The translations under genes and the position numbers were made by a program. A model generated the notes under the pieces. The model searched no databases. It was not told where the DNA came from and was given only the letters and a program-made list of their open reading frames with translations. From Lepeophtheirus salmonis (taxonomy: Eukaryota; Arthropoda; Copepoda; Siphonostomatoida; Caligidae), in contig NC_052135.2 of the NCBI RefSeq assembly GCF_016086655.4, positions 26,502,363-26,566,362 of the forward strand: a stretch of DNA of 64,000 bases, in the 5' to 3' direction. Positions 1-9,260 of the stretch are shown piece by piece. Numbering within the stretch: position 1 is the stretch's first letter; the number at the start of each line of letters is the position of its first letter.

Positions 1-519
1 GTTATTAATCTAAGCACAATTTAAAAAAATGAAGATTAAAAGATTTAGAGAAGAAAAAAAAGAAGAGATTATAAGACATAGGATTTTTCACAATAATAAC
101 AAAGATGAGGAAGCGATAGTTCAACTTGAATATTGTTCTGGGCAACGCCGAGCAAACCTACTCTATTATAAGTATATATTTCAAAATTACAGATTTATAT
201 CAAACTTTACTTCACGGGAAGACGGAAATATTTAATTTATTTTCAAAAATACCACAAATATTTTTGTCCTACACCTAAAAGTTCCTTGTTTGTGTGTAGT
301 TTCACATAAAAAAAATGTAATTACCCTAGTGTACAGTTTACAAAATTAAACATTATTTTCTTTAACTGCTTCTCGTATTTAAATAGGTCATGAACTCACA
401 GTTAAGAAATATTAAGGTAAAAAATGCCCAATATTTTAACTGATTCTTCTTATATTAACTCATATGAAGAGAAAGGCATAATGTAGCTAAAAATAACAAT
501 TTTGAAAAGGAAAAAAAGG
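1..519. other. AT-rich non-coding stretch
   Basis: No convincing gene. The one open frame (29-235, +) encodes a lysine- and asparagine-rich 68-residue peptide with no recognisable motif, and its length is unremarkable for sequence this AT-rich. Weak similarity to 8820-8870 begins near 290 and leads into the repeat at 520. Confidence 0.5.
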
Positions 520-870
520 TTGGTGCCACCGTTTTTCTTCTTTTTTGTTCATTCTTAAATATATTGTCGTAGTGTTAACATCTTGCTCTGGATTTTGAAT
601 TCCTACATACTATTGGTGCAATTTAAAAAAAAATAAATACTAAAATGTTTAAATATCATTAAACAATGATTTCCCTGTACTATAGGTATTTTCTCCTTTC
701 TATAGCAGTAATATATTGTCTCCCTTCAAAGTCATATAAAAGACAGCTGATGTTTACTATGGTCTTAATTCAGTAGTATTATAAGTTTTACTCCCGCCTT
801 TTCCTCCTGCTCTACAAAATGACTATCCTTAGATATATATCTCAATCATTGAGGGAGAAAAAGTTTTATT
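520..870 (+). repeat. Dispersed repeat, copy paired with 8870-9260
   Basis: Read side by side, this stretch and 8870-9260 share the same blocks in the same order: a 'gtcgtagtgttaacatct' / 'gtcgtggtgtaaacttct' segment, 'attggtgcaa' / 'tttggtgtaa', a 'tttccctgtact' / 'tttcccttgtact' block, 'tttatagcag', 'gacagctgat' / 'ggcagctgat', and a pyrimidine-rich end. No coding potential is visible. It is probably an old non-autonomous element or part of one. Confidence 0.55.
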
Positions 871-1424
871 TTGATAAAATATCTATTTTAATGTCCAGGT
901 GACACCAAATGAAAGTAATTGCAAGAATATTTGAGCCAAAGTAACAAAGGGTTAAGTTTTGATTTAATAAATTTCATTTGATTACATTAGAAAATACTTC
1001 AATAGAGATACAATAGGTCAGAAATATGAAAAATATGTTGTTTCATATTATCCATAACAACAAAGACAATTTTCCGCTAATTTATCACTATAATTAAAAC
1101 TTTCATGTTTTTTGAAACATGAAAGGAACAAATGAATCAAAATCCAAAATATGAATAGATATTTATCTTTTAACTTCAAGGACTATAGATGTATGAATTG
1201 ATTTGAAAAATGAATTTTTAGCATTATTGAAATACATAAATGCAAACACAATAAAAATATTAATAAACACTTTTTTTTCGTTCTTTGCATCTATGAGTTA
1301 TCAATAAGAGGTGTATATAGAGTGTAGACTCAAGCAATGTAAAATATCCCTTAGAAAGTGGAAGCTTCTTTTTCCAGTTGGTGATCTGAAAAGGCATATT
1401 TTTTCCACAATGCTATTGTCATTA

Positions 1425-1715
1425 AATTATTGAATAGAGAACATCTAAGTATAAAGTAATAACTAGTGTGTGCTCTGGAAAGAATAAAAATAACAATGAT
1501 GGTGGACACGGGAGTTATAAATAAAAGTACTTTTAGGACTCGGAGTACCTAAAAAAAGATGACCGACATCAAAGTAATTCCACTTTCTATGAAATTGGGA
1601 CAGACGGAGTGGGAGTTGTATTTATTTCCTTTAATTTACGGCTGCTCACAGCTGATAAAAAACGTCATAACAGCTAAGCTGTTCTCTCTCAACCATTATT
1701 CAAATTGTAAGAATT
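1425..1715 (+). repeat. Dispersed repeat family B, copy 1
   Basis: Shares ordered blocks with 10372-10612, 35745-36015 and 37280-37500: 'gaacatctaagtat', 'ggagttataa', 'gagtgggagttgt...tttatttcct', 'ctgctcacagctgat', and 'cataacagctaagctg' followed by 'ctctc'. The family continues into 'ttcaaattgtaag'. It is non-coding and its class is unknown. Confidence 0.65.
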
Positions 1716-2079
1716 ACATTGTAAATTTTTAGTTTTTTATATTTTTACATATCGATATGTCGTTAATTTGCATGCGCAGACACTTTGACGCAAAAAAATA
1801 TATATGATGATGAGTCATGGTGCAATACTATGTAATTTTGATTCCTATTTATGTTACTCCAATTTTAAAGATTATTTTTTTAGTTAATTGCCACTAATGG
1901 AATGATAAATATTCATTAAATAATAATTAACTCATTTAATTATGGGAATGATTCAACAGTTGGCTCAAACCACTATTAGATTTGAAATGAAACAGTTATT
2001 AATTCATGAACACTTAATGATTGCAATTTGTAGCAAATAATTAAAATATTTTATAGTTTAAAAGCGAAGTAACATGAAT
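1716..2079. other. AT-rich non-coding stretch
   Basis: No open frame, repeat or regulatory site that I can support. It lies between the family B copy and the hAT-like relic. Confidence 0.5.
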
Positions 2080-2098
2080 CAATAGTAATGCCCAAATT

Positions 2099-2188
2099 AT
2101 GCAAATAAGATTTATTTGTATTTTGGGCCATTATTTGCATTTGTTTACATTTTCAACCCATATTTGCATTTTTGACCTTTATTTGCAT
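2099..2188 (+). repeat. Left ATTTGCAT octamer cluster of the hAT relic
   Basis: ATTTGCAT occurs at 2133-2140, 2162-2169 and 2181-2188, and in inverse orientation (ATGCAAAT) at 2099-2106. A one-base variant lies at about 2114. Spacing is 19-29 bp. These are candidate subterminal transposase-binding repeats. Confidence 0.7.
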
Positions 2189-2242
2189 TTCCCCTACCAC
2201 CTTTAATGAGACAAATATTAAGTTATTAGTGTAAAGGGAGAA

Positions 2243-2940
2243 TTGAGTGCAAGTATTGGAGGAGGAAGAGGAAAGGATGAAACCAGTGGCGCCAAGATTT
2301 GGACTTATGTGCTTGAAATAAAGAAATTGCTGTGCAAGCTTTTCAACTTTAGTGCTAAAGCCAACAAGAAGTTTGTCCTAGAACAGCATGGACAGTACGC
2401 CAGGCGCAAAAATAATTTAAACTTAAACTACGAGAGAGACAAAGCTACACAGAAGGTGCTCAACGTCATCCCCTCCGACGATAACAGCGATGGCGTCTTC
2501 AATACTTACCTACGTATTGGCCTTGGTCTCTGCAAATATATCCCCCTTGCCAAGATTAACAACAGGGAGGTCAAAGACTTCTTGGAGCAGTACTCTAAGA
2601 AGACAATACCTATTTACACCACCATGTCCAGGACAATGGAGAAAACAAGAAAGGGCAAGTGGGCAAAATCAAGGAGAAGCTTTATTTTAATTTTTTGTTT
2701 ATCTCCATTGATGAAACCATGGATAGCTTGGGTAAAGCCATTTGTGTAGAGCTGGTGGGACCTTTGGACGGTGATACCTTGAGAGACCATAATTGATCAA
2801 CGCACCCCATGACATCAGTACACTGAGAGAGAGCCTTTAATGTCTTCAAAGATCTCCTCGCTAACAAGCTGAATAGGCTAACGGAGGGTCATCTGTGGAA
2901 CCCGATAATAATTCAATGGAACAAAGGCCTCCTTTATTAA
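2243..2940 (+). pseudogene. Broken hAT-family transposase
   Basis: Translation from 2243 gives a degenerate BED/CGGBP1-like zinc finger: the CxxC pair reads CKLF, and the distal H position reads R. A helical segment follows (FNTYLRIGLGLCKYIPL...VKDFLEQYSKKTIP) that resembles the region after the finger in CGGBP1-type hAT transposases. A frameshift near 2655-2662 moves the reading to 2662, which gives LYFNFLFISIDETMDSLG, matching the start of the hAT RNase-H-like core ('DETTD'). That frame stops at 2794. In the same frame, 2827-2940 encodes ERAFNVFKDLLANKLNRL, the C-terminal hAT dimerisation block, and ends at TAA 2938-2940. Most of the catalytic core between these two blocks is absent. The ATG-less start and the frameshift make it non-functional. 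Family assignment is firm; residue-level alignment is from memory of the family. Confidence 0.7.
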
Positions 2941-2999
2941 TAAATTTTAATTATATTAATTTTTTTTATACAAGAATATACTCTTTTTTACCCAGATTT

Positions 3000-3049
3000 A
3001 TTTGCATTTTTAAATACTTTATTTGCATTTTTGAATATTTTATTTGCAT
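3000..3049 (+). repeat. Right ATTTGCAT octamer cluster of the hAT relic
   Basis: Three ATTTGCAT copies lie at 3000-3007, 3021-3028 and 3042-3049, exactly 21 bp apart (two helical turns). They share the orientation of the three left-hand copies. The spacing suits repeated binding on one face of the helix. Confidence 0.75.
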
Positions 3050-3112
3050 ATTTAGCTCCATTTTTATGCACTATTTGGACATGAATAGTGTTCCCATTTA
3101 CATAGTATTGCA

Positions 3113-4438
3113 GCATGAATCATCATTATGCAATTTTTTTTCCAGCAAGATGTCTTTATGGAAAAGGGGCCATTCGAAAAAGTGTCCATTCAGAAATTTG
3201 GCATGTCTCCTAGAACCGTTCGTTTGATATCATTATATAGCATGGTGCAAAATTAGAGTTTATTTAACTTTAATGTAATTAAATTAAGAGTATAGTAGGT
3301 AGTTGAAGATTTCGTTACCCATATTATAAATATTGTGATAGCAGAATCGGGCTCCAGCTCACACTGCAAAGGAAGTTTAAGATTGATGCAAAAAAAGTAT
3401 TAATATAAATTCTAATGTTCAAGCTATAATCTGTGATCAGCTTAATTTTTTTGTCGGAACTCTAACTCTGGACCAACCAGTAAAACTTGCTAATTTCAAA
3501 ATACATAATAACTTGTGATTCACTATGTAATTAAACATAATTGACACGGGTTTAAGCCGTTTGACTTGAACTAGTAATATTCTAGACATTGAACAAGCAT
3601 TCTTTTTTCCCCTTCCTTTTTGACGTACTAAAGGATATTTTTTAGAGTAGAATAGTTTTGAAATCAAAGAGGAGATTGAATTTAAACAATCGCGTAATTA
3701 ATGGATTAAGCAATCAAACCTTTTTTGGGTTAATCTATTAATCTTATGTTATCAAAATAATAAGTAATACATTATTTTAATTGCTTAAGACATTAATTAC
3801 AACAATCGTTATAATTAATTTTTCTCTTTTTTTAATAGAAAAAAAGAAAAAAATAGTTTTTAGTTAGTCAAAAAAGAGAGAATTTGGGTTTCCTTCGTAC
3901 TGTTTTTCCCAAATTAAGAAGTAAAAATCTTGAACTATCTGTATTTAATATAAAGGTATTTACATTATGACATAAAACATTATAAAGAGTTACAAGACTG
4001 TCAATGACTTCGGAAGTCGTTTTTATCCAATCTTTCTATTTATAATTAGGATTAACATTATTATGTCAAAATAACATTTTATGAATTAGAAACTTCTCAA
4101 AATAATATTTAATTGCTCGATTGTCTTGCTAATTTTTTATCTGAGTAAGGTCACATATTTAAAGTAACGTTAGAAAATCACGTTACTCGACGATATTATT
4201 GAAATTATTTTGTTATTGATATCATGAATAATGTCATGGTCTTAAAAATATGATAACTTTTATAATTTTGTGGTGGCTACATATATCGACAATAACTTGT
4301 AGTTTTTATTGAGCTTGGGGTCAAAAACTTGTGATAAAGGCGTATTTTAGTACAATTATGCGTAGGCGCCAAAACAGGAGCACTTTTTGAAAGAAAATAC
4401 AAATAAAAAGTTGCATAATTATGTTGATATGAATATAT
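3113..4438. other. Non-coding AT-rich stretch
   Basis: No gene or element recognised. The open frame on the minus strand at 3437-3667 has no domain and looks fortuitous. Most of the stretch is A/T runs. Confidence 0.5.
4434..4438. repeat. Candidate target-site duplication, left
   Basis: TATAT directly precedes the left copia LTR and matches TATAT after the right LTR (8403-8407). Copia elements make 5-bp duplications. The match is plausible but weak in such AT-rich sequence. Confidence 0.5.
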
Positions 4439-4654
4439 TGTTGGATTGTTGCAATATAAAAGGATATCGGGAGAATAAGTTTTAATACAATGACTTCCTT
4501 TAATCGACTCACTAAAGAGTTATATATTATATACATACACGAGACTCAATATAAACAAACAAGGACAAATATATACACGGACTACTTCAATCATAAAACA
4601 CTAAACATATATATATATATACAGATCAGCATTTACATAATTATAATACTAACA
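4439..4654 (-). repeat. Copia 3' LTR (left)
   Basis: Begins TGTTGGATTG and ends TAACA, giving the TG...CA termini. It is nearly identical to 8195-8402. It is eight bases longer, chiefly because of an expanded (TA)n at about 4608-4621. Confidence 0.9.
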
Positions 4655-4664
4655 CCTCCACTTC
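4655..4664 (-). promoter_or_regulatory. Polypurine tract of the copia element
   Basis: Read on the minus strand, GAAGTGGAGG directly abuts the 3' LTR. A purine-rich tract in this position primes plus-strand DNA synthesis in LTR elements. Confidence 0.7.
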
Positions 4665-5565
4665 AATGCAGATCATTCAAATTAATAATTCCTACAAGGT
4701 TTAACAATTTAACAAATTTAACTTTAGACAGTCCTTTTGTTAGCATATCAGCCACCATATCTTCACTCTGACAGTAGACGAGTGTAATCTTGTTTGCCTC
4801 CACTAGTTCTCTGGTGAAATGATATCTTATATCAATATGCTTTGCTCTACCATGATATTGGGGGTTCTTAGTCAAGCTTATGGTCGACTGATTGTCTTCA
4901 AAAATCACTGTAGGACTATCACAAGATCTTTCAATATTGCACAATAAATTTCGAATCCAAATGCATTCTTGTGATGCAGCAGAAAGAGCCATATATTCTG
5001 CTTTTACAGTCGATAATGCAACCGACCTTTGTTTTTGACTTTTCCAAGATATAGGTCCTTCATTGTATAGAAAAATATAACCACTTGTTGACTTCCTATC
5101 ATCATGATCTCCAGCCCAATCAGAATCTGAAAATCCTACGAGCTCTCCTTTATTACTTTTTCTATAACAAAGACCAAGATTCTTCGTGTTCTTCAAATAA
5201 CGAAGGATTATTTTCAGAGCAACCCAATGTTCGGATCCAGGAGCATCACAATAACGGGCAAGCTCTCCAACTGCAAATGCTAAATCTGGTCTTGTTCGAG
5301 TAGATAAGTTGATGAGGCTACCAACAATTGATCTATATTCAATAAGTTTTACTATTTCTTCATCCACAACTTTTGTCAGCTTTGTTTCTAAAGCTACAGG
5401 GGTTTCCATCGTTTTGCTATCCTCAAATTCAGTTCTTTCTAGCATGCTCAGACAAAATGTTGACTGACCAATCCATATATATCCATTTCTCATATCTTTT
5501 AATATATTTATTCCAAGAAAATATCGCACAAGTTCTCCATCAGTAGTCACAGACCAATTTTTCAT
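4663..5565 (-). pseudogene. Copia RT C-terminal part and RNase H
   Basis: The 300-residue frame contains the copia 'YFLGI' segment (residues 15-19) and the conserved region between RT and RNase H (RSIVGSLINLSTRTRPDLAF). An apparently complete RNase H follows: SDSDWAGD near 146-153, KAEY near 188-191, EDNQS near 223-227 and KHIDIRYH near 242-249, so all acidic positions are present. The upstream catalytic RT part, including the YVDD box, is missing. The sequence jumps from a short KSLYGLKQAPRCWN remnant (about 5594-5638) straight into this frame. The first residues (MKNWSVTTDG) come from a patch that duplicates 22 bases of upstream sequence and are not native to the family. The stop lies at the polypurine tract. 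Confidence 0.9.
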
Positions 5566-5638
5566 TTAGAAATGTAAAATGTTGACCTAATGTAAAATTC
5601 CAACATCTAGGAGCTTGCTTTAATCCATACAAACTTTT

Positions 5639-6160
5639 CTACAATTTACAGACCAATTTTTCATTTAGAGGTTCACTGAATCCCTCAGGTTGTTCCACAT
5701 ACACGTTTTCAGTTATTTCACCATTAAGAAACGCAGTTTTCACATCAAGCTGATGTACTTGAAGCCCTTCTCCAGCAGCTATTGCTAAGAGCAAACGTAC
5801 AGTTTCAAACCTAATTATAGGACTGAAAGTTTCATCATAATCTTCTCCATATCCTTGAGAATAAACTCTCGTCACAAGCCGTGCCTTGAATCTTGCAGGT
5901 CTATTTTCTTCATCTTTCTTCAATTTAAATACCCATTTAGTTTTTATAACACTTTTTTTATCAGGGCATTCTACCAAATCCCAAACATCATTTTTCTTCG
6001 GGGACGTAAGTTCCTCCATTATAGCCTTCTTCCACTCTGTTGCATCCGAACTTTGTATAGCCTCTTCCAGTGACTTTGGATCTTCGTGTAACACATATGC
6101 TTTTTCTCCAAAACGATCTGGTTGTTTCTTTTTTCTTGTTGATCTTCTGAGTTCTTGCAC
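5639..6160 (-). pseudogene. Copia reverse transcriptase, N-terminal part
   Basis: This 173-residue frame opens in the charged integrase-RT linker (RRSTRKKKQPDRF) and can be read upstream without a stop to about 6232. It contains the conserved RT start (KTKWVFKLKKDE...ARLV), the DETFSP motif at residues 109-114 and the first catalytic Asp in HQLDVKTAFLNG (residue 139). It ends at a TAG within a KL-stop-KSLYGLKQ context where the family normally reads straight through. Fingers and part of the palm are therefore present, but the second and third catalytic aspartates (YVDD) are absent. Confidence 0.88.
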
Positions 6161-6256
6161 ACTATCTTCAATCTTATGAGGAAAACGATAGCCGATATCA
6201 TCCTCTGAATTCGCTTCATCAGATGAGCCAAATCAGGCTTCTTACCATTCCAAACT

Positions 6257-6883
6257 TCATTTAGGGGTCTTCCCTTCAACTGCTTTAGCAGGACATCGTT
6301 TACGAATATAAGCAGCAGTTGTCACTAATTCAGGCCAAAATTTCTTGGCTAAACCACTATCAGATAACATTGCAAGCACTGACTCTATTAATGTTCTATT
6401 CATTCTTTCTGATACACCATTCTGTTGAGGATTCTTTGGTACAGTGAGTTCTCTCTTGATGCCTTCACTTACCAAATATTGACTGAATTCTTTGGATATG
6501 TACTCTCCTCCATTATCAGAACGTAGACATTTCCCCTTTTTTCCAGTTTCTTTCTCCACCATGACCTTCGAGTACTTGAATTTTATTAAGGCTTCATCTT
6601 TATTCTTCAGAATATATACCCAAGTACTTCTCGATTTGTCATCAATGAAGGTAATAAAGTAATGACATCCGCTCAGCGAAGGAGTCTGTATGCGTCCAGA
6701 CAAATCCGAATAAATTAATTCCAGAACATCTTTAGCTCTTCTCATTGATTGGTGTGGAAACGGTCTCTTACTAAGTTTACCCTCAATGCAAGGTTTACAC
6801 AAATGATGGGATGGAAATTCCATTGAACCTATACTTTTGACTAGGTTTTTTTTAACTACTTCTCGGATTCCAGATACGCCCAT
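6257..6883 (-). pseudogene. Copia integrase core
   Basis: The 208-residue frame continues the gag-protease frame after a single stop codon. It shows a CKPC zinc-binding pair (C29, C32) and a DD35E catalytic triad: D60 in YSDLSG, D123 in RSDNGGEY and E159 in GVSERMNRT, with 35 residues between D123 and E159. The core ends in a frameshift at about 6260-6275, after which the alternative frame reads NEVWNGKKPDLAHL. A deletion then removes the integrase C-terminal region and joins directly to the acidic linker (DEANSEDD...) before RT. All core catalytic residues survive, so the damage lies in the joins and not the active site. Confidence 0.9.
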
Positions 6884-6886
6884 GTG

Positions 6887-8116
6887 TCAAAGGCGTCGAT
6901 GCCACTTTTCAAAATCAGTCCCTTTGGACATATTAATTCTTTCTTTCATTTTTCGACATATAAGATAATACAGACCATCACTCCTAATGCCTCGTCCAAC
7001 GACTTTATCTGACTTATATATAAAACATTGATCTCCTTTGAAAGAAATTGAAGCTCCTCTTTCATACGCTTTTGAAATACTTAAAAGGCTAAACGATAAT
7101 TCTGGTACATATAATACATCATGAAGTGTGCATGGTCTATCCACAGTATCAGTCGTAATATCTACATTGCCAATTCCAATGACTCTCAACGACCTTCCAT
7201 CTCCAAGTGTGATCTTTATGGACTCTTCTTTCATTGTTTTTATCTCTTTAAAAACACTTTTATCACAACACATATGACTCGTTGCACCTGAATCAATAAT
7301 CCATTCCTTTGAATTAAACTTATCTAATAAGGCTAATTGGTTAATTGTAAGTCCGTAATCTTCTGATTCAGAGCCTTTACACGTTGCCACTTTGTTTATT
7401 TTATGACCTTTCTTCAACCCATGGGGAAACTGACCCGTAAAATTTCTCATTTGGTAACAATCCCTTTTCTTGTGTCCAGGTTTGCCACAACCAAAACATT
7501 TAAGCAAGCGTCTTCTCCCAGTGGTTAAACCCTTTTCAGGTTCTCTTGAAGTATTATCTTCAAGCTTCCTCTCTGTGTTCAAGATCCGCTCCACGACTAT
7601 TTCCCATTTACGTATCTCAGGATGAGCCTCCAATGCCGTCACAAGCATGTTAATTTTTTTAGGAAGACTCGCTAACAGATACACAACTTTGTCTTCCTCA
7701 TCAACCTTGCTCCCTATTACAGCAAGTTCATCAAATATTTCTGTCATTTTCTTGACATGACCTTGAACACTCTCACCGTCTTTCAACTGACAAGCAACCA
7801 ACTTCTTCCGTAATTCCAGTTTATTTGCCCAAGTTTGCTTTTGAAATTGACTTTCCAGTCGACTCCAAACCACACAGGGATCCGTTGCTTCACCGACTAA
7901 GTATAATAGAGTTGTATCTATTGCTAATACTATAAAAGCAAGGGCTTTGTCTTTACGAACTCTAAACGTAACATCTTCAGTCATCTTCTCAGCCGTTATC
8001 TTAGGCTCCGTTTCTTCTCCCATTACAATTTTCCATAGATTATCCTTCATCAGTTCCATGCGACACTGAATTTTCCAAGCGGGATAGTTATATCCTTTAA
8101 GGGGAACAATGGACAT
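6887..8116 (-). pseudogene. Copia Gag and aspartic protease
   Basis: The frame is 409 residues and starts with MSIVPLKGYNYPAWK, typical of copia Gag (UBN2-type capsid, about residues 8-185). A CCHC zinc knuckle lies at C207-C210-H215-C220 and binds nucleic acid in the family. The retroviral-type aspartic protease motif DSGATSHM has its catalytic Asp at 275. The GAG-pre-integrase block ends in WHRRL (405-409), where TGA (6887-6889) interrupts a frame that otherwise continues unshifted into integrase. The ATG lies 79 bases inside the 5' LTR boundary. Gag and protease look intact. Some copia elements express Gag separately by splicing, but here the stop looks like a mutation, because the WHRRL motif is normally followed by conserved residues in frame. 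Confidence 0.92.
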
Positions 8117-8181
8117 TCTATCTACGGATATATCAATTTATATACACCTCACTAATAAATTCAAGCACAACAGAAAGGTAT

Positions 8182-8194
8182 CTGGGCCATAACC
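8182..8194 (-). promoter_or_regulatory. Copia primer-binding site, matching the tRNA-iMet anticodon arm
   Basis: Immediately inside the 5' LTR, the plus strand reads CTGGGCCATAACC. Apart from one missing C, this equals the anticodon stem-loop of initiator tRNA-Met (CTGGGCCCATAACC). Drosophila copia is known to prime from a 5' half-fragment of this tRNA cut in the anticodon loop. The site abuts the LTR directly. Confidence 0.8.
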
Positions 8195-8402
8195 TGTTGG
8201 ATTGTTGTAATATAAAAGGATATCGGGAGAATAAGTTTTACTACAATGACTTCCTTTAATCGACTCACTAAAGAGTTATATATTATATACATACACGAGA
8301 CCCAACATAAACAAACCTGGACAAATATATACACGGACTACTTCAATCATAAAACACTAAATATATATACAGATCAGCATTTACATAATTATAATACTAA
8401 TA
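8195..8402 (-). repeat. Copia 5' LTR (right)
   Basis: Nearly identical to 4439-4654. It begins TGTTGG and ends TAATA where the partner ends TAACA, so the terminal CA has become TA. TATAT follows at 8403-8407. Confidence 0.88.
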
Positions 8403-8869
8403 TATATTACGCCAATTTTATGAAAATTCCATCACTTCCACTACTTTTGAATAGGCTCCAAGTACCCTAATGATGAGTCAAAGCGCAGGAAACAAACAAT
8501 TTATAATCATTTGTGACAAAATCGTAAGGATTTCTTACAGAATTTTCAAGATAGGGGATGAAGTCATAAAAACTATTACCCGTCAATTGTGAAACGCAAC
8601 CGCTAATAATTAAAGATCCAAATACTTAATTCTACCCGCCGAACTACTTGCATCGTATCTATTTTTGAGGGTAATATGTGGGTATTTTTCATGGAGTTTT
8701 ACCAAGGCACATCTCTAGTTAAGAGGATTCATAACCCATATTATTGTGATCTTTAAGGATAGAGAAACGTATACGAAGTATATCAGATGTCAAAATTGGA
8801 GGGAGTGTTATTTGTAGAGTTAAATAGTTTGTAATTAATAATGCACCTCAAACAATTTAAAAGAAAAAA
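8403..8869. other. Non-coding flank of the copia insertion
   Basis: Begins with the candidate duplicated TATAT (8403-8407). No gene seen. Confidence 0.45.
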
Positions 8870-9260
8870 TGTAATTGCTTGTGCTCTGGCTTCTTTTTAG
8901 TTCATTATTAAATCGGTCGTCGTGGTGTAAACTTCTCTCTCTGAAGTATACATTATTGCCTATCTTTGGTGTAAACTGATTCAAAAATGAATAATAAAAT
9001 TAATTTAAATGAATTTAATTTTAATTACAATATTTCCCTTGTACTGATGCTATATTAAATGTGGAGGGTTCTCGTCTTTATAGCAGGAATTCAGGCAGCT
9101 GATACTAACAAAGGCCTTAACTTATTTGTACTATATGTCTCTCTCTCACCTTTCCTTGCGTTCTTTTTTCACTTCAAACTACTCAACTCTACTTAATAGC
9201 ACATTCACAAATAGGGATTGAGCGTTGTTTCTTCAAAATTATTTTGTTTACAAAGGGATC
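8870..9260 (+). repeat. Dispersed repeat, copy paired with 520-870
   Basis: Ordered similarity to 520-870 (see that entry). The following bases, 9230-9330 ('gagagtgg...aactccctgaatgataat'), also resemble 33695-33760. Confidence 0.55.

Larger units (their letters stand above)
2080..3112 (+). mobile_element. hAT-like DNA transposon relic, internally deleted
   Basis: The core encodes broken hAT-type transposase (2243-2940). Both flanks carry clusters of the octamer ATTTGCAT, the layout expected for hAT subterminal transposase-binding repeats. Possible ends are CAATAGTA at 2080 and its inverse TACTATTG-like sequence ending near 3110-3112. Next to these lie 'acatgaat' (2072-2079) and 'gcatgaat' (3113-3120), a 7-of-8 match that could be an 8-bp target duplication. 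The transposase clearly belongs to hAT, but the exact ends are tentative because the inverted repeats match only over 8-10 bases. At about 1 kb it is far shorter than an autonomous hAT (about 2.5-4 kb). Confidence 0.55.
4439..8402 (-). mobile_element. Ty1/copia LTR retrotransposon, nearly full length but defective
   Basis: This is a minus-strand copia element of 3964 bp. Two LTRs (4439-4654 and 8195-8402) enclose, in element order, a primer-binding site, gag with zinc knuckle, aspartic protease, integrase, reverse transcriptase, RNase H and a purine-rich tract. PR-IN-RT-RH is the defining Ty1/copia order. The polyprotein is broken: an in-frame TGA at 6887-6889, a frameshift at about 6260-6275, a deletion joining mid-integrase to the RT linker near 6220-6235, a TAG at about 5637-5639, and a deletion that removes the RT YVDD region near 5570-5600. 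The LTRs remain very similar, differing mainly in the length of a TA microsatellite plus scattered substitutions. This suggests fairly recent insertion followed by, or in the form of, a deleted copy. Confidence 0.9.

Noticed and set aside
5085..6179. Plus-strand ORFs inside the copia element
   Set aside because: Antisense shadows of the copia RT and RNase H coding sequence.
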